64,000 nucleotides of DNA from Deltaproteobacteria bacterium (GCA_016219185.1 JACRBZ010000001.1:97975-161974); one strand, 5' to 3'. Shown: positions 36,542 to 45,819, counted from the stretch's first letter. Translations and numbers: made by a program. Notes: a model not told the origin generated them from the letters alone.

Positions 36542-36611
36542 ATCGGGCATGGGATAAAATCAATCTATTCTCCTGTGCCATCAACCATCTCCTTTTTTCG
36601 GGAAATCGCAT

Positions 36612-38498
36612 ATGCAGGACGAAACCGGCCCCCTGTTCGCTGACAGGATGAAGCTGACAATCGGGGCTCTGGGCGTTGTTTACGGAGATATCGGAACCAG
36701 CCCCCTCTACACCATCAAAGAATGTTTTCACGGCATGCATGCCATCGATCCCACCCCAATGAATGTTCTGGGGGTGCTTTCGCTGATCGCATGGTCTTTG
36801 ACCATTGTGGTAACCATCAAGTACCTGATGTTTATCATGCAGGCCGACAACCGGGGGGAAGGTGGAATTTTCGCGCTCCTGGCACTGATTTCCGGATCGG
36901 AGAAACAACTCTCCAAGAACATGAAGCCGGTTGCGGTGTTTGCGGCGCTTCTGGGAGCATCTCTTCTTTACGGTGACGGATTTATCACCCCATCCATATC
37001 GGTGCTTTCCGCCATCGAGGGACTTGAGGTAGCCACCCATGCCGCAGATAAGCTTGTCGTTCCGCTGACCTGCCTGGTGCTGATGATTCTGTTTCTTTCG
37101 CAGCACCACGGCACCGAGGGGATCGGGAAGATTTTTGGACCCATCATGCTGATCTGGTTTGCAGCGCTATCTGCCCTGGGAACCCTGGCAATTCTTCAAA
37201 ATCCTGGAGTCCTTACGGCAATCAATCCGATATACGCCTGGCGTTTCTTTGCGGAAAACCACTTTCACGGGTTGGTGGTGCTGGGATCGGTGGTGCTGTG
37301 CATCACCGGAGGTGAAGCTCTCTATGCCGATATGGGTCATTTCGGACGAAATCCCATCCGGATATCCTGGTTTGTCTTGGTATTTCCAGCCCTGCTGCTG
37401 AATTATTTCGGCCAAGGCGCCCTGCTGCTGGATCATCCGGAACTATCCGCCAATCCGTTCTATGAGCTGGCGCCAAAATTCATTCTTTATCCGATGGTGG
37501 CGCTTTCCACGCTGGCAACAATCATTGCGTCTCAGGCCATGATTTCCGGGGCGTTTTCGATGACCCGGCAAGCGGTTCAGATGGGTTATTGCCCGCGGGT
37601 CACCATCATTCATACCTCGGCAAATACCGAAGGCCAGATTTATATTCCAGAAATCAACCGGATCATGATGGTTGTCTGTATTGGACTGGTGTTGGCATTC
37701 AGGGCATCCAGTGGTCTGGCTGCGGCATATGGCATAGCGGTAACCGCCAACATGGCGATCACCTCGCTGCTCTATTATTATGTGGCCACGCGAACCTGGG
37801 GCTGGTCGGTTAAAAAGGCCGCTCCGCTGGTTGCCTTGTTTTTGATTTTTGATGTTACCTATTTCGGTTCGAACCTGCTGAAAATCTTTGACGGCGGCTG
37901 GTTTCCCATTGCCGTTGCCGCGATCATCGTTATTTTGATGATGGCGTGGAAAGACGGCAGGGCGGTCCTCTACCAGAAGATTCGAGGTGCGATGCTCTCA
38001 CTGGATATCTTTATTGCAGACGTCTCGAAACATGGCATTCACCGGGTCAAGGGCACCGCCGTCTTCATGGCCTCATCCTCGAATTTCACTCCGCCGTCCC
38101 TGCTCCATCACTTCAAACACAACAAGGTTCTTCATGAACAGGTCATCTTTCTGACCATACAGCCGGAAGACATCCCATCCATTCCGGAAAGAGATCGGCT
38201 GACTTTCGAATCCCTCGGTCATGGGTTTCACCGGATCATCGCCCGCTATGGATTCATGGAAACACCCAATGTGCCAAGAATCGTGACCAGAGCTTTTCAA
38301 CTGGGGCTGACTCCGCAGATACGCCCTATCAGTTATTATCTTGGCAGAGAGACGCTGCTGCTGACCGGAAAATCCAAAATGAGCCGATGGCGTCTACACA
38401 TTTTTGCATTTTTGTCCCGAAATTCCAAAAGCGCAGTGGATTATTTTGGAATCCCTCCGGGCCGGGTTGTGGAACTAGGCGGGCAGATTGAGTTATAA
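36612..38498 (+). CDS. kup: Low-affinity potassium transport protein Kup
   Basis: The 628-residue K+/H+ symporter has the family N-terminus (LTIGALGVVYGDIGTSPLYT), about 12 membrane helices including ADNRGEGGIFALLAL, GDGFITPSISVLSAIEG and GGEALYADMGHFG, and a soluble C-terminal domain ending the protein as in other Kup members. It is divergent from the KimA-like gene and lies in the same K+ block as Kdp. The ribosome binding site before the ATG is weak. An upstream terminator suggests attenuation. Confidence 0.97.
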   Translation: MQDETGPLFADRMKLTIGALGVVYGDIGTSPLYTIKECFHGMHAIDPTPMNVLGVLSLIAWSLTIVVTIKYLMFIMQADNRGEGGIFALLALISGSEKQLSKNMKPVAVFAALLGASLLYGDGFITPSISVLSAIEGLEVATHAADKLVVPLTCLVLMILFLSQHHGTEGIGKIFGPIMLIWFAALSALGTLAILQNPGVLTAINPIYAWRFFAENHFHGLVVLGSVVLCITGGEALYADMGHFGRNPIRISWFVLVFPALLLNYFGQGALLLDHPELSANPFYELAPKFILYPMVALSTLATIIASQAMISGAFSMTRQAVQMGYCPRVTIIHTSANTEGQIYIPEINRIMMVVCIGLVLAFRASSGLAAAYGIAVTANMAITSLLYYYVATRTWGWSVKKAAPLVALFLIFDVTYFGSNLLKIFDGGWFPIAVAAIIVILMMAWKDGRAVLYQKIRGAMLSLDIFIADVSKHGIHRVKGTAVFMASSSNFTPPSLLHHFKHNKVLHEQVIFLTIQPEDIPSIPERDRLTFESLGHGFHRIIARYGFMETPNVPRIVTRAFQLGLTPQIRPISYYLGRETLLLTGKSKMSRWRLHIFAFLSRNSKSAVDYFGIPPGRVVELGGQIEL

Positions 38499-38517
38499 TG
38501 TGATTGTCGAAGTTCTC

Positions 38518-38586
38518 TCATTTGGTGGGGATAAAGAAAAGCTGTTTTCCGGCCAGTTTAAAATCCGTGATGCGCTTTTGCGTTGA
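38518..38586 (-). pseudogene. Remnant of the 3' end of a tupA-like gene
   Basis: The minus strand encodes STQKRITDFKLAGKQLFF followed by IPTK and a stop. This is identical in protein to the C-terminus of TupA at 42671 but has several synonymous changes and a different stop codon. It lies 20 bases after the kup stop. The two copies flank the mgtA module. Confidence 0.82.
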
Positions 38587-38731
38587 CTTTTGATTTTTCT
38601 GTCAAGAAATATGTTACCCTATTCCAAGTGAATAAAGCGTTTTTTCCCTTCCTTTGACCCTCCCGAAACCGATAACCGACGGTTCTCAAGAAGAACAGGG
38701 CCACCTGTCGTCACATTGCCGAAGAAAAAGC

Positions 38732-38745
38732 TTGATTTAAATCAA
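38732..38745. promoter_or_regulatory. FNR/CRP-type palindrome upstream of mgtA
   Basis: TTGAT-TTAA-ATCAA is a perfect 14-base palindrome that matches the FNR consensus (TTGAT-N4-ATCAA). It lies 285 bases before the leader ORF of mgtA. No clear sigma-70 elements were found nearby. The remainder of the 38.6-39.0 kb gap shows no gene I can support. Confidence 0.5.
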
Positions 38746-39016
38746 ACAGGTCATTAGGATGCCGAACGTTTAATGAAAGCGTAGTCGTACGCTGATGAGG
38801 AACCCAAACAGGAGGATTCGTTTTGAATGACTCGGATGGCAGTCATAGTTGCACGAACATGACCCTTGAAACAATTCAACAAGAAACTGACGACCCTGAC
38901 CCGCGATGCGTGCGTCTTGCGACTGGTAATATGAACTGTCGGCGCTCCAACCGAGCATAGCCCACCGGTTTGCCTCCAGCCGCATCCGCCTGTTGCGGCC
39001 GAAATGGAGGTGAACC

Positions 39017-39133
39017 ATGAAAAACAAAAAAACACTCCTTTTCCCCGGTGCATTTCCTAAAAACACCGTCCCCTCACATCATCCTGACTGGAACAGACGG
39101 CACAATCCTGATTCAAGGAGGATTATGCCATGA
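39017..39133 (+). CDS. Short leader ORF coupled to mgtA
   Basis: A 38-residue ORF with a very good ribosome binding site (GGAGGTGAACC-ATG). It is basic and contains six prolines and several His and Arg (start MKNKKTLLFPGAFPKN). Its stop codon overlaps the mgtA start (ATGA), and its end contains the mgtA ribosome binding site AAGGAGG. The arrangement suggests a regulatory leader peptide comparable in principle to MgtL of enteric mgtA, or simple translational coupling. No homology is claimed. Confidence 0.55.
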   Translation: MKNKKTLLFPGAFPKNTVPSHHPDWNRRHNPDSRRIMP

Positions 39134-41790
39134 TAAAGAACCTGTTTACGCGATTCAGGATCGGCTCCGAGGCTCAATCGCCTGACCCCCGTACCTCGAA
39201 CGATCATGAACGGCAATTTGCCGCGCTTTGCACGGTACCCTTTCGAGAAGCATTACGCACCCTGGACACAACCCTGCATGGGCTTACGGCCGAAGTCGCC
39301 GAAAAGCGACTGGATGAGTACGGCCCCAATGAGTTGTCTCACCTCAAACGCCTGGGTTTTTGGGCCGACATGGCTCACCGCATGAGGAGCCCATTGGTCA
39401 TTCAGCTCGTGGTAATCGCCTTGGTATCCGGATTCATCGGCGAGTTGAAGTCAGCGGTAATCGTTTTTGCGATGATCGTGTTGAGCGTCGGGCTGTCCTA
39501 CGTTCTTGACCGCCGCTCCAGCCTTACCGTCGAATCGCTCGGCAAGCGCGTTCAGTCCCGAACCTTCGTCCTGAGGGACGGCGTGGAAACCGAAGTCAGA
39601 ATATCCGAAATCGTTCCGGGCGACATCGTGCTTCTCCAGGCAGGTTCAATCGTGCCGGCAGACCTGCGGTTGATCACGGCCAAGGATTTTTTCGTCAGCC
39701 AGTCGGCCATGACAGGAGAATCCATGCCCGTTGAAAAATCGCGTGCCATCGCCGAATCGGCTGTCTTCCAATCGGCCATGGATCTGCCGAACGCGTGTTT
39801 CCTGGGGACCTCCGTTACAAGCGGCACGGCCCGTGGCGTGGTCATCAACACCGGCACCCACACCTTGTTTGGTGCCATTTCGGAGCGGCTGTCCGAAATA
39901 CGGGAGGAAACCAGCTTCGACCGGGGCGTGCGTTCCTTCACCTGGCTGATGATCCGGTTCATGGCCGTGATGGTCTTTGCGGTGTTCTTCATCGTGGGAC
40001 TGACCAAGGGCGACTGGACGGAGGCGCTCCTGTTCGGTCTGTCCATTGCCGTCGGACTCACCCCGGAAATGCTGCCGATGATCGTCACCGTCAACCTGGC
40101 CAAGGGCGCGCTGACCATGGCAAAGAAGAAGGTCATCGTCAAGCGGTTGCCCGCGATCCAGAACTTCGGAGCCATCGACATCCTGTGCACCGACAAGACA
40201 GGCACCCTGACTCAGGATCGGGTTCTTCTGGAGCGCCATGTCGATATCGTCGGGCATACCAGTGAAGAAGTCCTGAACTACGCCTATCTGAACAGCTACT
40301 TCCAAACCGGCCTGCGCAACCTGATCGACCGGGCTGTTCTTGAGCATGACGATCTGCATGTTGAGCAGAACTGCCGGCTCGTGGACGAACTCCCCTTTGA
40401 TTTTCAGCGCCGCCGCATGTCCGTGGTGGTGGACTATGAAGGAGACCATGTCCTGGTCTGCAAAGGCGCGGTAGAGGAGATCTACGCATGCTGCAGTCAT
40501 TATCAGATCGAAGACGAGGTCTACCCACTGATCGGCATGATCCATGCCGACCTGTTCGAAGAGGTCGAGAAACTCAATCGCGAGGGGTTCCGGGTCCTCG
40601 GCATCGCATATCGGGAGTTTCCCCAATCCAAGACGGTTTTTACGGTCGGTGATGAAAGCCGGCTCATTCTGCTCGGGTTTATCGCGTTCTTCGATCCACC
40701 CAAGGTCTCCGCCACGGAGGCGATTGAACTGCTGACAAAAGCCGGTGTGGAGATCAAGGTTCTGACGGGCGACAATGCCCTGGTGACAGAAAAGGTATGC
40801 CGGGACGTGAGACTTGATGCGGATCGGTTCGTCACGGGAGCTGAACTTTCGCAGCTTTCCCCCGGCGATTTCTCGAAAACGGTGCAGGACTGCAATGCCT
40901 TCGTCAAACTCTCTCCGGCGCAAAAAGAGCAGATCGTGAAGGAACTGCGGAATTGCGGCCACGTAGTGGGATTCATGGGGGACGGCATCAACGATGCGAC
41001 CGCCCTGAAGGCGGCGGATGTCGGCATTTCGGTGGATTCCGCGGTGGACGTAGCCAAGGAAGCCGCGGACATCGTGCTCCTGGAAAAGAACCTCCTCGTC
41101 CTGGAAGAAGGCATCATGGAAGGAAGGAAAGTCTTCGCCAATATCGTCAAATACATCCGCATGGGCGCAAGCTCCAATTTCGGGAACATGTTCAGCGTGG
41201 TCGGCGCAAGTTATCTGCTGCCGTTTCTGCCCATGCAACCGATTCAGATTCTGGCGAACAACCTGCTCTACGACTTCTCGCAGACCGGCATTCCAACGGA
41301 CAACGTGGATGAGGAACTCATCGTCAGACCCCTTAAATGGAATATCAAAAACATCAAGCGTTTCATGGTCTTCATCGGGCCGATCAGCTCCATATTCGAC
41401 TATGCCACCTTCGCCTTGATGTGGTTCTTTTTTCACTGCAGCGCCTTTCTTGACCCATCCGCCGGCGCCATGCAAAAAGAATCGTTGGCCCGGCTCTTTC
41501 AGACGGGGTGGTTTGTGGAATCGCTGCTGACCCAGACATTGATCGTCCATATCATCCGAACGAAAAAGCTGCCTTTCTTCGGAAGCCGGGCGTCCTTCCA
41601 CATGACGATGACCACCCTGATCGTCATGGCCATCGGCGTGTGGCTGCCGTATTCACCTTTTGCATCCGATTTGCAGATGGTTCCGCTGCCCGCGGTTTAC
41701 TGGGCCTGGATAGCGGCTTTCCTGCTGACATACGCCGTGCTGACGCACGTGGTAAAAGCCTGGTTTTTTAAACGATTTGGAGGTGATTGA
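39130..41790 (+). CDS. mgtA: Magnesium-translocating P-type ATPase (MgtA/MgtB type)
   Basis: The 886-residue P3B-type ATPase imports Mg2+. It carries the phosphorylation motif CTDKTGTLTQ with Asp355, the TGES motif (AMTGESMPVEKS), GDGINDATALKAADVGISV in the P domain and ten or so membrane helices. The N-terminus contains the cation-ATPase domain with GLTAEVAEKRLDEYGPNELSH. It is followed directly by a PTS-IIA-like gene and preceded by a leader ORF. The module is bounded by two copies of the tupA 3' end, which suggests acquisition. Confidence 0.96.
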   Translation: MIKNLFTRFRIGSEAQSPDPRTSNDHERQFAALCTVPFREALRTLDTTLHGLTAEVAEKRLDEYGPNELSHLKRLGFWADMAHRMRSPLVIQLVVIALVSGFIGELKSAVIVFAMIVLSVGLSYVLDRRSSLTVESLGKRVQSRTFVLRDGVETEVRISEIVPGDIVLLQAGSIVPADLRLITAKDFFVSQSAMTGESMPVEKSRAIAESAVFQSAMDLPNACFLGTSVTSGTARGVVINTGTHTLFGAISERLSEIREETSFDRGVRSFTWLMIRFMAVMVFAVFFIVGLTKGDWTEALLFGLSIAVGLTPEMLPMIVTVNLAKGALTMAKKKVIVKRLPAIQNFGAIDILCTDKTGTLTQDRVLLERHVDIVGHTSEEVLNYAYLNSYFQTGLRNLIDRAVLEHDDLHVEQNCRLVDELPFDFQRRRMSVVVDYEGDHVLVCKGAVEEIYACCSHYQIEDEVYPLIGMIHADLFEEVEKLNREGFRVLGIAYREFPQSKTVFTVGDESRLILLGFIAFFDPPKVSATEAIELLTKAGVEIKVLTGDNALVTEKVCRDVRLDADRFVTGAELSQLSPGDFSKTVQDCNAFVKLSPAQKEQIVKELRNCGHVVGFMGDGINDATALKAADVGISVDSAVDVAKEAADIVLLEKNLLVLEEGIMEGRKVFANIVKYIRMGASSNFGNMFSVVGASYLLPFLPMQPIQILANNLLYDFSQTGIPTDNVDEELIVRPLKWNIKNIKRFMVFIGPISSIFDYATFALMWFFFHCSAFLDPSAGAMQKESLARLFQTGWFVESLLTQTLIVHIIRTKKLPFFGSRASFHMTMTTLIVMAIGVWLPYSPFASDLQMVPLPAVYWAWIAAFLLTYAVLTHVVKAWFFKRFGGD

Positions 41791-41792
41791 TC

Positions 41793-42623
41793 ATGGATAC
41801 CATTTTGGACGCCCTTCAGGAGGGCAGACTGTTCGAATTGCCTGAAAACGACAAGGAGCATGCCCTGCAGTTTCTGGCGCACATCATCGAAGCCTTTCCG
41901 GAAACCCCGGCCGGAACCGATGTGGTCGGACTCGTCATGAAAAGAGAGGCCGCGACCAACACCGCCATTGGAAAGGGTTGGGCTTGCCCGCACACGCGGG
42001 TGCCCTATGACGAGGATCTCATGTGCGTGATGGGATGGAGCCCGAAGGGAATCGATTACGGTGCGCCGGACAACAGGCCCGTGACGCTGGTCGTCATGTA
42101 CCTGGTTCCGGACAACCAGCGGAATCATTACCTCAGAGAGGTATCCATGCTGGCCAAGGCGATTGAAACCTATCCCGTGCTTGAAAAATTGTATAAAGCC
42201 GGAAATCTGGACGATGTCCGCAACTATATGCTCGACCTGATTGAGGCCACCAAGGGGGAGGTCGGTCCGGATGCCCGTGCCAAGATGATAAGGCTGCAAA
42301 CCAAGGCGGCCATTGAAACATTACCCTTTCACGACCTTTCGAATCTGGTTGTGGAGCCCGTAACGCTTGTCGCAGGTTCTGGCATGAAGCACATCGCCCT
42401 TACCCAGAATGCCGGCCTTGCGGAATGGCTCGACGCCTCGGGCGATGTAATCGAAAAGCTGATAGCCGACGGCGTTTACCAGAATGGCCAATGGCGCGTC
42501 CTGTGCCGGGGGGTCGTTACCTATCAAGGCGGGAAAACTACCTATGACTGTCTGGCGATCAGTATGATCACAAACATTTCGGTGCATCCCAAAGCACTCA
42601 TGGCCCTGCACAAGACGGAATAA
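41793..42623 (+). CDS. PTS EIIA (mannitol/fructose or PtsN) domain protein coupled to mgtA
   Basis: ATG 41793 follows GGAGGTGATTGATC; the site lies within the end of mgtA. Residues about 1-150 resemble a PTS_EIIA type-2 domain, with a His67 in the active-site-like ACPHTRVP motif. The C-terminal 130 residues are not recognised and may have a regulatory or ligand-binding role. No EI, HPr or sugar permease is nearby, so the domain is probably regulatory, as with PtsN control of K+ transport. Its link to Mg2+ transport is suggested only by the coupled position. Confidence 0.75.
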   Translation: MDTILDALQEGRLFELPENDKEHALQFLAHIIEAFPETPAGTDVVGLVMKREAATNTAIGKGWACPHTRVPYDEDLMCVMGWSPKGIDYGAPDNRPVTLVVMYLVPDNQRNHYLREVSMLAKAIETYPVLEKLYKAGNLDDVRNYMLDLIEATKGEVGPDARAKMIRLQTKAAIETLPFHDLSNLVVEPVTLVAGSGMKHIALTQNAGLAEWLDASGDVIEKLIADGVYQNGQWRVLCRGVVTYQGGKTTYDCLAISMITNISVHPKALMALHKTE

Positions 42624-42670
42624 AGCCCGGGTGCTTTGGAATCATCCTTCAATGCGGTAGTCTATGTTCC

Positions 42671-43507
42671 CTATTTGGTCGGGATAAAAAAAAGCTGTTT
42701 TCCGGCGAGTTTAAAATCCGTGATGCGCTTTTGCGTTGATGAAAGCGCCATCCACTCTGAAAAAGCTTTGGCCAGATCGGATTTGACGTTGGTGCATTTG
42801 GCCGGATTCACTTCAATGACGCTGTAAAGATTTTTAAGCAGATCATCTCCTTCAACCAGAATCTTGAGTGGCGGATTTCCCTTCTGGGTATCTTCATACT
42901 TGATGTAGGTCCCCCGGTCCGTCATCGTATAGGCGCTGCGTTCGGCCGCCATCTGGATGGTTGCAAGCATTCCCTGCCCGGCCTGGGTGTACCAGAGGTC
43001 CTTGTCGGGGACTGTCAGTCCGCTTCCCTTCCATAATTCCATTTCGGTAATATGGGTTCCGGACTTGTCGCCCCGGCTGACGAACAGACTTTGTTTGTTT
43101 TGAATGGCCGTGAGGGCATCCTTGACGCTTTTGCCCTTGATCCCGGCCGGATCCGTTGCCGGACCGATGAGGATAAAATCATTGTACATCACCTCCCGGC
43201 GGTTGATCCCGAATCCGGCGGCAACAAATTTTTTCTCGGTTTCCGGTGCATGGACCAGCAGCACGTCCGCATCGCAATTTTCTCCCAGCTTGAGGGCCTG
43301 GCCGGTTCCGGTGGACACCCACTGGACTTCGATGCCGGTTTCCTGTTTGAAAAAAGGCTTCAGGTAATCGAGCAGTCCCGTGTTATCCGTGCTGGTGGTG
43401 GTGGCCATCCGCAACAACTTGCCTTCTTGGGAGATCGCCGGCGTCTGGGACAAGCCCAGAAAAACGGCAATCAATGAAAAACATAACGGCTTAAAATAAC
43501 GTTTCAT
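42671..43507 (-). CDS. tupA: Tungstate ABC transporter substrate-binding protein
   Basis: The 278-residue periplasmic protein has a signal peptide (MKRYFKPLCFSLIAVFLGLS...) and the TupA oxyanion-binding motif TTTSTDNTG near residue 40. Conserved stretches SRGDKSGTHITEMELW and RGTYIKYED follow. TupA delivers tungstate to the TupBC permease for tungsten enzymes such as formate dehydrogenase or aldehyde oxidoreductase. tupB and tupC are not seen in this window. ATG 43507 is preceded by AAGGAGA. Its 3' end is duplicated at 38518. Confidence 0.9.
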   Translation of the reverse strand: MKRYFKPLCFSLIAVFLGLSQTPAISQEGKLLRMATTTSTDNTGLLDYLKPFFKQETGIEVQWVSTGTGQALKLGENCDADVLLVHAPETEKKFVAAGFGINRREVMYNDFILIGPATDPAGIKGKSVKDALTAIQNKQSLFVSRGDKSGTHITEMELWKGSGLTVPDKDLWYTQAGQGMLATIQMAAERSAYTMTDRGTYIKYEDTQKGNPPLKILVEGDDLLKNLYSVIEVNPAKCTNVKSDLAKAFSEWMALSSTQKRITDFKLAGKQLFFIPTK

Positions 43508-43535
43508 ATTCTGTCTCCTTGTGTAAGTGTTTCGG

Positions 43536-44405
43536 TTAGTGATCATAGTGGCCGGCATATTCAGCATCGTTGTATAACCCTTCACCAAAGCGGTCTTTTC
43601 CGAAATTTCGAATCAGCAGTTGCCCTTTTTCAGAGGCCACGAAATCAACAAATAGAGAAGCGGCGGGCTGTCCGGCCGTGGCGCCTTCCGGCTGACAGAG
43701 CGCATGATAGGTATTGATCATGACCGGATCGCCCCGAAACAATATTTTCAAGTGTTTTATATCTTTATTCACTTCAATCCAGGTGCTGCTGTCGGTCATG
43801 AAATATCCACCCAGGCTATCCGCATTTTTCAGGGTGTCCAGCATGAACCCCTTGGAAAGAATATACCAGTCGCCGGCAGGCGTTATGCCCGATGCCTTCC
43901 AGATATCAAGCTCCTTTTTATGGGTTCCGGAATTATCACCCCGGGTAAGAAAAGGCGATTTGGATTCCGCGATTTTTCTGTAGGCCTGGGCCACGTTTTG
44001 CGCCGAGGCAATACCTGCCGGGTCAGCAGGCGGTCCGACAATGAAAAATTCATTGGAACCGATCAGGGTCCGTTTGATGGCCCATCCTTGCTGAACGGCC
44101 TGTTTTTCCGCAGCCGGCGCATGTACCATGATGGCGTCCACCTCTTTCTCTTTCAGCATTTTCAGGGAATCACCGGAGCCCGCCTTTACCCAACAAAGAG
44201 AGGTTTTCTTTTCCCGGTTGAATTCCTCGGCCAGTGCCTTCAGCAAACCCAGCTCTCCCGGACTTCCGGTGGCCAGGCTAAACCGCTGGGCACCGCTTCC
44301 ATAGCTTTCCGTGCAATTCTCCTGGGCGTGGAGCAAGACGGACAACCCCGGCAGCAGAAACAAAACAAGCATTAACCTCCAAAAAAACAATCCTCCGGTT
44401 TTCAT
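43536..44405 (-). CDS. TupA-like periplasmic binding protein with altered ligand motif
   Basis: ATG 44405 (MKTGGLFFW) has an AAGGAGG site and gives a 289-residue secreted protein. It shares with TupA the overall fold stretches (KAGSGDSLKML, DAIMVHAPAAEKQ, LTRGDNSGTHKKELDIW). The tungstate-binding TTTSTDNTG is replaced by SLATGSPGELG. The ligand is therefore uncertain: molybdate, tungstate or another oxyanion. It is encoded 28 bases before tupA, perhaps co-transcribed. Confidence 0.8.
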   Translation of the reverse strand: MKTGGLFFWRLMLVLFLLPGLSVLLHAQENCTESYGSGAQRFSLATGSPGELGLLKALAEEFNREKKTSLCWVKAGSGDSLKMLKEKEVDAIMVHAPAAEKQAVQQGWAIKRTLIGSNEFFIVGPPADPAGIASAQNVAQAYRKIAESKSPFLTRGDNSGTHKKELDIWKASGITPAGDWYILSKGFMLDTLKNADSLGGYFMTDSSTWIEVNKDIKHLKILFRGDPVMINTYHALCQPEGATAGQPAASLFVDFVASEKGQLLIRNFGKDRFGEGLYNDAEYAGHYDH

Positions 44406-44708
44406 AAACCACCTCCTTGTCTGGTTGTGCCCATCGTCAACCGGCATTGAAACCGCATATGCTGTGAACCATTTGCATTGATTTTTCATGGGCTTTCCGG
44501 ATTCGATTCAATGCTGGCAATGCCGGGAACAAAGGGCTGAGAACTTGTAACGGAAATATTTTGTTAAGTCAATAATGGCATACCGACGACAGCAATCCTT
44601 GCTTCGGGTGATTTCCAAAAAGTTTTCCTTTTGAGCAGATACTCAGGATTGAATCGATTGATGTTATCCTATTGATATTTAAACATGTATTTAGGATGAG
44701 CATGAATA

Positions 44709-44737
44709 TTGACAAACTTTTATAAATAGCTTATCCA
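44709..44737 (+). promoter_or_regulatory. Candidate promoter in the 44.4-45.1 kb gap
   Basis: TTGACA (44709) and TATCCA (44732) are 17 bases apart, about 360 bases ahead of the ABC operon. The 694-base gap is AT-rich and contains no gene I can support. The position and the imperfect -10 make this a weak call. Confidence 0.35.
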
Positions 44738-45099
44738 AAAACAGGTTAACCCTATAAAAAAAGTTGCTTTTGCAGGAAGTTTTTAAGCGTCTTTGCTCAA
44801 CAGAAACGGCCCATCAATGCAGAAGCGGGCAACAGGCTTAAGGCTTAACCTGAATTCAAAAAAATGAGGGATATGGTGATGTTTCAAACGAAGCATCTTT
44901 TTCATATTTCCCGATAGTTCTTCTTTTGGCAGATTCCGTTTGGCCGATACGACCGCCAAATCCGTTTTGCCGACTACCGCCCCAAAGGCGCCAGATTCCC
45001 AATATACCCTTAACAGTGCTGTAATCATTGGTTCTATTGCATGTCGAGATAAGTTTCTTTACTCCCCCTTCGTTCATTGCAAGAAAGGGAAATTAAGAT

Positions 45100-45819
45100 T
45101 TGAACTCTTTGCTCACCATACAGCATCTCTGCAAGCGATTCGGGGATTACGACGCGCTTTCGGATATCAGCTTCGATGTTATTCAAGGAGAGATTCTCGG
45201 CCTCATCGGCCCCAATGGTTCCGGAAAGACCACGCTCATGGAGAGCCTTGCCGGGCTGCTTCATGCAGACGGTGGTACCGTTTCCCGGCAAGGAAAGGCA
45301 CTGCCGGCGGGCCGGCGAAAGGACATCCTGTTCTATTTACCGGATAATGTTCTGCCCTACGGGGATCAGCACGTGATCACGATACTGGATTTCTTCTGCG
45401 CCATGTTCCGGACAGGGCATGATATAAAAGACGGGGTGATTCGGGCACTGGCGCTTACACCTGTTTTGACGAAACGGATCCATACCCTCTCGAAGGGGTA
45501 TCGCCGGCGTTTTTTGCTGGCTATCGCGCTCCTTTCACCCCAGCCGCTTCTGGTACTGGACGAGCCCTTCGACGGCTTTGATCTGCACCAGACCCGGGGG
45601 GTGATGTCCCATCTCAGAGACGTACGCACCACCGGCCGCACCCTGCTGCTCTCCATTCACCAGTTGACGGATGCCGAGAGGATTTGCGACCGATTCGTGT
45701 TGCTTTCCTCCGGCCGCCTCATCGGAAATGGAAACCTTCCAGAGCTCCGGAAACAGGCAGGATTGGAGACGGGAAACCTGGAGGAGGTGTTTCTTGCGCT
45801 CACCCGACCGAACATCTGA
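45100..45819 (+). CDS. ABC transporter ATP-binding protein (ABC-2/NosF-like)
   Basis: The 239-residue ATPase has Walker A GPNGSGKTTL, signature LSKGYRRRF and Walker B LLVLDEPFDGFD with a following switch histidine (SIHQL). ABC-2 exporters with NosF/CcmA-type ATPases move heme, metal or polymer substrates. The start is TTG 45100 after AAAGGG; no better start was found. It overlaps the permease gene, which begins near 45794. The set lies with a secreted lectin-like protein and a cytochrome c gene. Confidence 0.9.
   Translation: MNSLLTIQHLCKRFGDYDALSDISFDVIQGEILGLIGPNGSGKTTLMESLAGLLHADGGTVSRQGKALPAGRRKDILFYLPDNVLPYGDQHVITILDFFCAMFRTGHDIKDGVIRALALTPVLTKRIHTLSKGYRRRFLLAIALLSPQPLLVLDEPFDGFDLHQTRGVMSHLRDVRTTGRTLLLSIHQLTDAERICDRFVLLSSGRLIGNGNLPELRKQAGLETGNLEEVFLALTRPNI

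Noticed and set aside
36186..38625. Similarity between 38592-38625 and the KimA promoter region (TTCTTGACAG..AAAAT.AAAAG)
   Set aside because: About 30 bases match moderately, but the region is AT-rich and the match could be chance; too weak to claim a duplicated promoter.
38590..39016. M-box (ykoK) Mg2+ riboswitch before mgtA
   Set aside because: I looked for the conserved M-box blocks and did not find them; only the FNR-type palindrome and the leader ORF stand out.
44783..45347. Frames in the gap before the ABC operon (for example MITALLRVYW... and MADTTAKSVL...)
   Set aside because: They overlap each other on opposite strands, lack ribosome binding sites and show no recognisable domain.
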